Assembly (NCBI RefSeq): GCF_018129995.1
Contig: NZ_JAFCKS010000003.1
Coordinates: 496,001 to 560,000 of the forward strand
From: Bradyrhizobium sp. SZCCT0153
Lineage (GTDB): Bacteria; Pseudomonadota; Alphaproteobacteria; Rhizobiales; Xanthobacteraceae
DNA length: 64,000 nucleotides
Direction: 5' to 3'
Below are positions 54,828-61,612 of this stretch, piece after piece. Below the pieces are notes generated by a model. That model did no database searches, was not told the origin of the DNA, and saw only the letters and a program-made list of their open reading frames with translations. Position 1 is the stretch's first letter; every line of letters begins with the position of its first letter. The position numbers and the translations under genes were made by a program.

Positions 54828-54904
54828 AAGTCGCGGCGTCAGCCGCGGCTTCCCTCAAGATCACACCGCTCCCTGGCGTGGATTGCAAGTCCATACCCAA
54901 GACC

Positions 54905-54934
54905 CCCGCGTCGCGAACCTGCTCGCGACGCGGG
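54905..54934 (+). terminator. Perfect 12-bp hairpin between urtA and urtB (attenuator or mRNA stabiliser)
   Basis: CCCGCGTCGCGA-ACCTGC-TCGCGACGCGGG, followed by ACCC and not by T. It lies in the 132-base gap between the binding-protein gene and the permease genes. Such hairpins usually lower downstream expression and protect the upstream message, giving more binding protein than permease. Confidence 0.7.
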
Positions 54935-54959
54935 ACCCTATCCCCGACGGAGGACATCG

Positions 54960-55886
54960 ATGTTCGGCGACTATTCGCTTGGTGATCTTGGTTCCATCTT
55001 CGTCATGCAGGGCTTTGCAGGACTGATCCTGTTCTCGGTCTACGTCCTGATGGCCCTAGGGCTCGCGATCATCTTCGGCCAGATGGGCGTCATCAACATG
55101 GCCCATGGCGAGTTCATGATCCTCGGGGCCTACGTCACCTGGATGACCTCGAATTTCTTTCAGACCTATTTGCCGAGCCTGTTCAGCGGCTATTTCTTCC
55201 TCGCCATGATCCTGGCCTTTGTCGCGTCCGGCGCATTGGGGATGCTGGTGGAGTGGGTGCTGATACGGCATCTCTACAAGCGCCCGCTCGACACCCTGCT
55301 GGCCACCTGGGGTCTCAGCCTGATGCTGCAGCAGGCCTATCGCTCCGTGTTCGGCGCGCGCGAGGTCGGCGTCGAGTTGCCGCAATGGATGCTTGGCTCG
55401 CTGCACGTCAGCGACAGCATCGAGGTGCCGATCAACGGTGTCTTCGTGATGTGTCTCACCGTCCTCATCACCGTCTGCGTCGCCTATGTGATGTACAAGT
55501 CGCGCTGGGGCCGCCAGGTGCGCGCTGTGGTGCAGAACCGCATCATGGCCGGCGCGGTCGGCATCAACACCGAGAAGGTCGACCGTTACACGTTCGGGCT
55601 CGGTTGCGGTATCGCCGGCGTCGCCGGCAGCGCCTTCACCATGATCGGATCGACCGGGCCGACGTCGGGTCAGCTCTACATCGTCGATACCTTCCTCGTC
55701 GTCGTGTTCGGCGGTGCCGCCAGCCTGCTCGGTACCATCGCGTCGGCATTCTCGATCTCGCAGACGCAATCCACCCTCGAGTTCTTCATGTCGGGCTCGA
55801 TGGCCAAGGTGCTCACGTTGCTCGCCGTTGTCGGAATCCTGATGCTGCGGCCGCAGGGGCTGTTCGCCCTCAAGGTCCGCAAGTGA
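54960..55886 (+). CDS. urtB: Amide/urea ABC transporter permease UrtB
   Basis: 308-residue inner-membrane permease of the branched-chain/amide-urea type (LivH-like). About eight membrane segments; QMGVINMAHGEFMILGAYV is the diagnostic stretch and RAVVQNRIMAGAVGINTEKV the cytoplasmic coupling loop. GGAGGACATCG gives a strong ribosome binding site. It forms a heterodimer with UrtC. Confidence 0.95.
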   Translation: MFGDYSLGDLGSIFVMQGFAGLILFSVYVLMALGLAIIFGQMGVINMAHGEFMILGAYVTWMTSNFFQTYLPSLFSGYFFLAMILAFVASGALGMLVEWVLIRHLYKRPLDTLLATWGLSLMLQQAYRSVFGAREVGVELPQWMLGSLHVSDSIEVPINGVFVMCLTVLITVCVAYVMYKSRWGRQVRAVVQNRIMAGAVGINTEKVDRYTFGLGCGIAGVAGSAFTMIGSTGPTSGQLYIVDTFLVVVFGGAASLLGTIASAFSISQTQSTLEFFMSGSMAKVLTLLAVVGILMLRPQGLFALKVRK

Positions 55887-55903
55887 GAAATGGGGCTGAT
55901 GCC

Positions 55904-57046
55904 ATGACCGACAATCGGTTCTTCAATCGATCGGAGCTCATCGGAATTCTGGTGCTCGCGGTCTTCCTGGTCGTTGTCCTGCCGCTCACGCTGGATGTCT
56001 TTCGGCTCAACCTGGTCGCAAAATATCTGACCTATGCCTTCGTCGCGCTGGGGCTGGTGATCTGCTGGGGTTATGGCGGAATTCTCAGCCTCGGCCAAGG
56101 TGTGTTCTTCGGGCTCGGCGGCTACTGCATGGCGATGTTCCTCAAGCTCGAAGCATCGAGCGTCGAGAACACCAAGATCCAGTCGACCCCCGGCATCCCG
56201 GACTTCATGGACTGGAATCAGATCACGTCGCTGCCGCTGTTGTGGCAGCCGTTTCACAGTCTCACCTTCACCATCCTCGCCATTATCCTGGTCCCCGGCA
56301 TCTTTGCCCTGATCATCGGCACGGCGATGTTCAAGCGCCGGGTCGGCGGCACCTACTTCGCCATCATCACCCAGGCAGTCGCGGCCATCCTCACCATCCT
56401 GATCGTGGGACAGCAGGGCTACACTGGCGGCATCAACGGCATGACCGATCTGCGGACGCTGAAGGGTTGGGACATCCGGCCCGATCACGCCAAGATAGTG
56501 CTGTACTTCTTCGAAGTTGGACTCTTGCTCGCCTGCATCATGATCGCGCAGTTCGTCCGGCACTCCAAGCTTGGACGTATCCTGGTTGCGATGCGCGAGA
56601 AGGAGGACCGGGTCCGCTTCTCCGGCTATAGCGTCGCGAACTTCAAGATCTTCGCCTTCTGCATCGCCGCCGTGTTCGCCGCGATCGGCGGCGCCATGTT
56701 CGCGCTCAACGTCGGCTTCATGTCGCCGTCCTTCGTCGGCATCGTGCCCTCGATCGAGATGGTGATCTACACCGCGGTCGGCGGCCGGTTGTCGATCCTT
56801 GGTGCAGTTTACGGCACGCTGCTGGTCAATTTTGCCAAGACCAGCCTGTCGGAATCCTTTCCCGAATTGTGGCTGTTTGGATTGGGCGGGCTGTTCATCA
56901 CCGTCGTGCTGGCCTTCCCGAACGGCCTTGCGGGGATCTGGGGCGACTATGTGCAGCCGCGCATCGATCGTCTGATCTCGTCGCGCAAACCGAAACCCGA
57001 AGGCTGGACCGACAATTCGGTCGCCGACGGTGCCCCGGCGGAGTGA
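55904..57046 (+). CDS. urtC: Amide/urea ABC transporter permease UrtC
   Basis: 380-residue LivM-like permease, partner of UrtB. Segments such as LVICWGYGGILSLGQGVFFG and GGTYFAIITQAVAAILTILI are characteristic, and LGRILVAMREKEDRVRFSGY is the coupling region. The open frame extends upstream through urtB in another frame; ATG 55904, 17 bases after the urtB stop, is the start. The C-terminal end is a short Pro/Lys-rich tail. Confidence 0.95.
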   Translation: MTDNRFFNRSELIGILVLAVFLVVVLPLTLDVFRLNLVAKYLTYAFVALGLVICWGYGGILSLGQGVFFGLGGYCMAMFLKLEASSVENTKIQSTPGIPDFMDWNQITSLPLLWQPFHSLTFTILAIILVPGIFALIIGTAMFKRRVGGTYFAIITQAVAAILTILIVGQQGYTGGINGMTDLRTLKGWDIRPDHAKIVLYFFEVGLLLACIMIAQFVRHSKLGRILVAMREKEDRVRFSGYSVANFKIFAFCIAAVFAAIGGAMFALNVGFMSPSFVGIVPSIEMVIYTAVGGRLSILGAVYGTLLVNFAKTSLSESFPELWLFGLGGLFITVVLAFPNGLAGIWGDYVQPRIDRLISSRKPKPEGWTDNSVADGAPAE

Positions 57047-57056
57047 GGAGATCATC

Positions 57057-57812
57057 ATGCTCGTAGGTCAACAGCCCAGGGAATTCCTGCTCGCCGTCGA
57101 AGCGCTGACCGTGTCGTTCGACGGGTTCAAGGCGGTCAACGATCTCTCTTTCTACGTCGATGAGAACGAGATCCGCGTCATCATCGGCCCAAACGGCGCC
57201 GGCAAGACCACCGTGCTCGACCTGATCTGCGGCAAGACCAGAGCGACATCCGGCTCGATCCAGTTCCGCGGCAAGGAGCTAACCCGGATGAAGGAAAACG
57301 AGATCGTCAAGACCGGCGTCGGCCGCAAGTTCCAGAATCCTTCGATCTATGACGACCTCACGGTGTTCGAGAATCTGGAGATCTCCTATCCGCGCGGCCG
57401 CTCGGTGTTCGGCGCGCTGACCTTCACCCGCGATGCGGCCGTCCGCGACCGCGTGCACGAGGTCGCGGAGATGATCTTCCTCCAGGATCGGCTGAACATG
57501 AGCGCCGACCTGCTCAGCCACGGCCAGAAGCAATGGCTCGAGATCGGCATGCTGCTGATCCAGGATCCGGACCTTTTGATGCTCGACGAGCCCGTCGCCG
57601 GGATGAGCGTGTCCGAGCGGGCCAAGACCGCCGAACTGCTCAACCGCATCATCAAGAACCGTTCGGTGCTGGTGATCGAGCACGACATGAAGTTCGTCGA
57701 GGACATCGCGCACAAGGTCACCGTGCTTCACCAGGGCCAGATTCTCTCCGAGGGGACCATGGACAAGGTGAAGAACGACCCCAAGGTCATCGAAGTTTAC
57801 CTGGGACACTGA
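57057..57812 (+). CDS. urtD: Amide/urea ABC transporter ATP-binding protein UrtD
   Basis: 251-residue ATPase. Walker A GPNGAGKTT, Walker B LLMLDEPVAG and H-loop EHDMKF are normal, but the ABC signature is LSHGQKQWLEIG instead of LSGGQ. This signature variant is one I associate with UrtD proteins, so it is probably natural and functional. GAGGAGATCATC precedes the ATG at 57057; an upstream ATG at 57030 overlaps urtC. It is paired with UrtE. Confidence 0.95.
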   Translation: MLVGQQPREFLLAVEALTVSFDGFKAVNDLSFYVDENEIRVIIGPNGAGKTTVLDLICGKTRATSGSIQFRGKELTRMKENEIVKTGVGRKFQNPSIYDDLTVFENLEISYPRGRSVFGALTFTRDAAVRDRVHEVAEMIFLQDRLNMSADLLSHGQKQWLEIGMLLIQDPDLLMLDEPVAGMSVSERAKTAELLNRIIKNRSVLVIEHDMKFVEDIAHKVTVLHQGQILSEGTMDKVKNDPKVIEVYLGH

Positions 57813-57823
57813 GGAGAATCTCG

Positions 57824-58513
57824 ATGCTGGCTATTTCCGATCTTCACGTCGCTTACGGCCAGAGCGAGGTGCTGCACGGGCTCAACGTGAAGGTCGCCGC
57901 GAACGAGATCGTGGCGATCATGGGCCGCAACGGCATGGGCAAGACCACGCTGATGAAGTCGCTGATGGGTATCCTGCCGGCGAAGAGCGGCTCGGTCAGC
58001 ATGGACGGCGCCGAGCTCGGCGGCCTGCCGAGCTACGAGCGGGTGGCCAAGGGCCTCGCCTATGTACCGCAGGGCCGCATGATCTTCTCGACCATGACGG
58101 TGAAGGAGAACATCGAGACCGGCCTCGTCGTCTCCGGCGGGACCGAAGTGCCCGCTGACATCTACGAATTATTTCCGGTGCTTCTGGAGATGAAGGGCCG
58201 CCGCGGCGGCAATCTCTCGGGCGGCCAGCAGCAACAGCTCGCGATCGCGCGCGCGCTCGCGACCAAGCCGAAAGTGCTGCTGCTGGACGAGCCGACCGAG
58301 GGCATCCAGCCGTCGATCATCAAGGAAATGGCGCGCACCTTGAAGCGCATCCGCGACGAAAAGGGGCTCTCGATCGTCGTGTCCGAACAGGTGCTGAGCT
58401 TCGCGCTCGACATCGCCGACCGCGTGCTGGTGATCGAGAACGGCGAGATCGTGCGCGACGATCCGCGCGATGCCGTCGATGCCGCGCAGGTCTCGAAATA
58501 TCTGTCCGTCTAA
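57824..58513 (+). CDS. urtE: Amide/urea ABC transporter ATP-binding protein UrtE
   Basis: 229-residue ATPase, LivF-like. Walker A GRNGMGKTT, signature NLSGGQQQQLAIARAL, Walker B VLLLDEPTEGIQP. It starts 11 bases after urtD and completes the five-gene importer. GAGGAG precedes the ATG. A formamidase gene follows after 27 bases, so transporter and enzymes are likely one operon. Confidence 0.95.
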   Translation: MLAISDLHVAYGQSEVLHGLNVKVAANEIVAIMGRNGMGKTTLMKSLMGILPAKSGSVSMDGAELGGLPSYERVAKGLAYVPQGRMIFSTMTVKENIETGLVVSGGTEVPADIYELFPVLLEMKGRRGGNLSGGQQQQLAIARALATKPKVLLLDEPTEGIQPSIIKEMARTLKRIRDEKGLSIVVSEQVLSFALDIADRVLVIENGEIVRDDPRDAVDAAQVSKYLSV

Positions 58514-58540
58514 CCAACCGTGTAAAAGGGGAGCTTCTCG

Positions 58541-59770
58541 ATGCCAGAGACACTGATCAAGGTCGATCTCACCAAGTCGGCTTACGAAAATGACATGGTG
58601 CATAACCGCTGGCACCCCGATATCCCGATCGTGGCCTGGGTCAATCCCGGCGACGATTTCATCATCGAGACCTATGACTGGACCGGCGGCTTCATCAAGA
58701 ACAACGATTCCGCCGACGACGTGCGCGACATCGACCTGTCGATCGTGCACTTCCTCTCCGGTCCGATCGGCGTCAAGGGCGCCGAGCCCGGCGATCTCCT
58801 CGTGGTCGACCTGCTCGACGTCGGTCCGATGAAGGAGAGCCTCTGGGGCTTCAACGGCTTCTTCTCCAAGCAGAACGGCGGCGGTTTCCTCACCGACCAT
58901 TTCCCCCTGGCGCAGAAGTCGATCTGGGACATCAAGGGTCTCTACACCTCGTCGCGTCACGTCCCCGGCGTGAACTTTGCCGGCCTCATCCATCCCGGCC
59001 TGATCGGCTGCCTGCCCGATCCGAAGATGCTGGACACCTGGAACAAGCGCGAGGCCGAGCTGATCTCGACCAACCCGACCCGCGTGCCCGGTCTTGCCAA
59101 TCCGCCGTTCGCGCCGACCGCCCATGGCGGCCGCGCCAAGGGCGACGTCAAGGCCAAGATCGGAGCCGAGGGCGCCCGCACCGTGCCGCCGCGCGAGCAT
59201 GGCGGTAATTGCGACATCAAGGACCTCTCGCGCGGCTCGAAGATCTACTTCCCGGTCTATGTGCCCGGCGCCGGTCTCTCGATGGGCGATCTGCACTTCA
59301 GCCAGGGCGACGGCGAGATCACCTTCTGCGGCGCGATCGAGATGGCCGGCTGGCTGCATCTCAAGGTCGAAGTGATCAAGGACGGCATGGCGAAGTACGG
59401 CATCAAGAATCCGATCTTCAAGCCGTCGCCGATCACGCCGAACTACAAGGACTATCTGATCTTCGAGGGCATCTCGGTCGACGAGCAAGGCAAGCAGCAC
59501 TATCTCGACGTCCACATCGCCTATCGCCAGGCTTGTCTGAACGCCATCGAGTACCTGAAGAAGTTCGGCTACTCCGGCGCCCAGGCCTACTCGATCCTCG
59601 GCACCGCGCCGTGCCAGGGCCACATCTCCGGCGTCGTCGACGTGCCCAACGCCTGCGCCACGCTGTGGCTGCCGACCGAGATCTTCGACTTCGACGTCAT
59701 GCCGTCGGCGGCGGGTCCCATCAAGCACATCACCGGCGATATCCAGATGCCGATCTCGCCGGACAAATAG
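58541..59770 (+). CDS. fmdA: Formamidase (acetamidase/formamidase family, FmdA)
   Basis: 409-residue amidohydrolase that releases ammonia from formamide and related short amides; the family is unrelated to AmiE. Characteristic blocks are DWTGGFIKNNDSADDV, VHFLSGPIGVKGAEPGD, HPGLIGCLPD, REHGGNCDIKDLSRGSKIYF and GDLHFSQGDGEI. Length matches Methylophilus-type FmdA (about 407). GGGGAGC supplies the ribosome binding site. It is directly downstream of the importer genes, so imported amide is cut at once in the cytoplasm. Confidence 0.93.
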   Translation: MPETLIKVDLTKSAYENDMVHNRWHPDIPIVAWVNPGDDFIIETYDWTGGFIKNNDSADDVRDIDLSIVHFLSGPIGVKGAEPGDLLVVDLLDVGPMKESLWGFNGFFSKQNGGGFLTDHFPLAQKSIWDIKGLYTSSRHVPGVNFAGLIHPGLIGCLPDPKMLDTWNKREAELISTNPTRVPGLANPPFAPTAHGGRAKGDVKAKIGAEGARTVPPREHGGNCDIKDLSRGSKIYFPVYVPGAGLSMGDLHFSQGDGEITFCGAIEMAGWLHLKVEVIKDGMAKYGIKNPIFKPSPITPNYKDYLIFEGISVDEQGKQHYLDVHIAYRQACLNAIEYLKKFGYSGAQAYSILGTAPCQGHISGVVDVPNACATLWLPTEIFDFDVMPSAAGPIKHITGDIQMPISPDK

Positions 59771-59865
59771 TCTCCCTGCGCGACGGGATGCGGGACGGCA
59801 CGGATTTGCCGCCCCGCATCCGCCGCGGGACTTCTCGAAACAGGCAAAAGCGTGGGGATGATGCG

Positions 59866-60243
59866 ATGCCGGTCTACGAATATCTCTGTGACGATTGCGG
59901 TCCGTTCAAGGATCTGCGCCCGATGGCGGAATGCGACGACCCGCAGGAATGCCCGCATTGTGAAACCATGGCGCCGCGCGTGATCCTGACCGCACCAAAT
60001 TTCTTCTGCATGCCGGCGGAGACCCGCAAGGCGCACGCCGTCAACGAGCGCAGCACGCATGCGCCGCAAACGCTTGCGCAATACAAGGCCTCGCATGGCC
60101 CCGGCTGCGGCTGCTGCTCGTCGGGCAAGACCGTGAAGGACAAGAGCGCGCCGGACAGGAAGAAGCCGGCGCGGCTGGTGACCAAGACCAGGAGCGGAGC
60201 AAAGGGCTTTCCCACGGCGCGCCCCTGGATGATCAGCCACTAA
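59866..60243 (+). CDS. fmdB: FmdB-family zinc-ribbon protein
   Basis: 125-residue protein with the CxxC...CxxC zinc ribbon of the FmdB regulators ([17 protein letters not shown]). A further cluster GCGCCSSGK and a Lys/Arg-rich tail follow. FmdB was described as a regulator of the amidase genes in Methylophilus; whether it acts at DNA or protein level is unclear. The ATG at 59866 gives the family start MPVYEYLC. It lies between the two amidase genes on the same strand. Confidence 0.88.
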   Translation: MPVYEYLCDDCGPFKDLRPMAECDDPQECPHCETMAPRVILTAPNFFCMPAETRKAHAVNERSTHAPQTLAQYKASHGPGCGCCSSGKTVKDKSAPDRKKPARLVTKTRSGAKGFPTARPWMISH

Positions 60244-60287
60244 CGCGCGCGGCAACCCAACACGAACAAGATACAGGAGCGCTCAAG

Positions 60288-61328
60288 ATGCTTCACGGCG
60301 ATATTTCCAGCAGCAACGACACCGTCGGCGTCGCGGTGGTCAACTACAAGATGCCTCGCCTGCACACCAAGGCCGAGGTGCTCGACAATGCCCGCAAGAT
60401 CGCCGACATGCTGGTCGGCATGAAGGCCGGCCTGCCCGGCATGGACCTCGTGATCTTCCCGGAATACTCCACCCAGGGCATCATGTACGACTCCAAGGAG
60501 ATGTACGAGACCGCCTCGGCGGTGCCCGGCGAAGAGACCGCGATCTTCGCCGAAGCCTGCCGCAAGGCGAAGGTATGGGGCGTGTTCTCGCTGACCGGCG
60601 AGCGCCACGAGGAACATCCGCACAAGGCGCCCTACAACACCCTGATCCTGATGAACGACAAGGGCGAGATCGTCCAGAAGTACCGCAAGATCATGCCCTG
60701 GGTACCGATCGAGGGCTGGTATCCCGGCAACTGCACCTATGTCTCCGACGGCCCGAAGGGGATGAAGGTCAGCCTGATCATCTGCGACGACGGCAACTTT
60801 CCCGAGATCTGGCGCGACTGCGCCATGAAGGGCGCCGAACTGATCGTGCGTTGCCAGGGCTACATGTATCCGGCCAAGGAGCAGCAGATCCTGATTTCCA
60901 AGGCGATGGCCTGGGCCAACAATGTCTATGTGGCGGTCGCCAACGCCGCCGGCTTCGACGGCGTCTATTCCTATTTCGGTCACTCCGCGATCATCGGCTT
61001 CGACGGCCGCACGCTTGGCGAGTGCGGCGAGGAAGATTACGGCATCCAGTACGCGCAGCTCTCGAAACATCTGATCCGCGATGCGCGCCGCAACGGCCAG
61101 TCGCAGAACCATCTCTACAAGCTGGTCCACCGCGGCTATACCGGCATGATCAATTCCGGCGAAAGCCCGCGCGGTGTTGCGGCCTGCCCCTACGATTTCT
61201 ACAAGAACTGGATCGCCGATCCGGAAGGGACGCGGGACATGGTCGAGGCCATGACCCGCTCGACCCCGGGGACCGACGAGTGCCCGATCGAGGGCATCCC
61301 GAACGAGGCAGCGGCCAGCAATTACTGA
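60288..61328 (+). CDS. amiE: Aliphatic amidase (nitrilase superfamily)
   Basis: 346-residue amidase, the same length as the Pseudomonas enzyme. The nitrilase triad is Glu59 (FPEYSTQG), Lys134 (QKYRKIMPW) and Cys166 ([10 protein letters not shown]). It converts short aliphatic amides such as acetamide and propionamide to acids and ammonia. The N-terminus [17 protein letters not shown] is diagnostic of AmiE over the related formamidase AmiF. With FmdA it covers formamide and C2-C3 amides. ACAGGAGCGC precedes the ATG. The possible terminator follows. Confidence 0.95.
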   Translation: MLHGDISSSNDTVGVAVVNYKMPRLHTKAEVLDNARKIADMLVGMKAGLPGMDLVIFPEYSTQGIMYDSKEMYETASAVPGEETAIFAEACRKAKVWGVFSLTGERHEEHPHKAPYNTLILMNDKGEIVQKYRKIMPWVPIEGWYPGNCTYVSDGPKGMKVSLIICDDGNFPEIWRDCAMKGAELIVRCQGYMYPAKEQQILISKAMAWANNVYVAVANAAGFDGVYSYFGHSAIIGFDGRTLGECGEEDYGIQYAQLSKHLIRDARRNGQSQNHLYKLVHRGYTGMINSGESPRGVAACPYDFYKNWIADPEGTRDMVEAMTRSTPGTDECPIEGIPNEAAASNY

Positions 61329-61345
61329 GCCGTTGCGGATGGCGC

Positions 61346-61377
61346 AGGGCGGGTAGCATGTTTGGCGCACCCGCCCT
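61346..61377 (+). terminator. Hairpin after amiE, possible operon end
   Basis: AGGGCGGGT, a 14-base loop, ACCCGCCCT: a perfect 9-bp stem 17 bases after the amiE stop. No T-run follows, so termination may be Rho-dependent or the hairpin may only protect the message. The remaining bases to 61612 contain no gene that I can recognise. Confidence 0.5.
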
Positions 61378-61612
61378 TCATCGCGAATGATGTGAACGAC
61401 CGTACACAAGGCCGGACCCCCTGGTGCACCTTCGCACGCGTGAATTGAGAGCCGGGCGCGGCAACGCGTGGCGCGGTTGCAACATGAGCTGTTGAATCTG
61501 CCTAAGTTGCAGCCTCCTTGGCTGATTCTTGCCTTGCCGTAGTTCTACTGGCCGTACCCATGCCCTACGTTCCGCGCGGCGCCGCTGAGAGCGCCGGGGG
61601 CAGGGGCTGAGC

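Noticed and set aside
53568..58513. Branched-chain amino acid (Liv) transporter
   Set aside because: The binding protein has the UrtA/FmdD-type sequence and UrtD has the LSHGQ variant; the linked amidases also argue for amide or urea.
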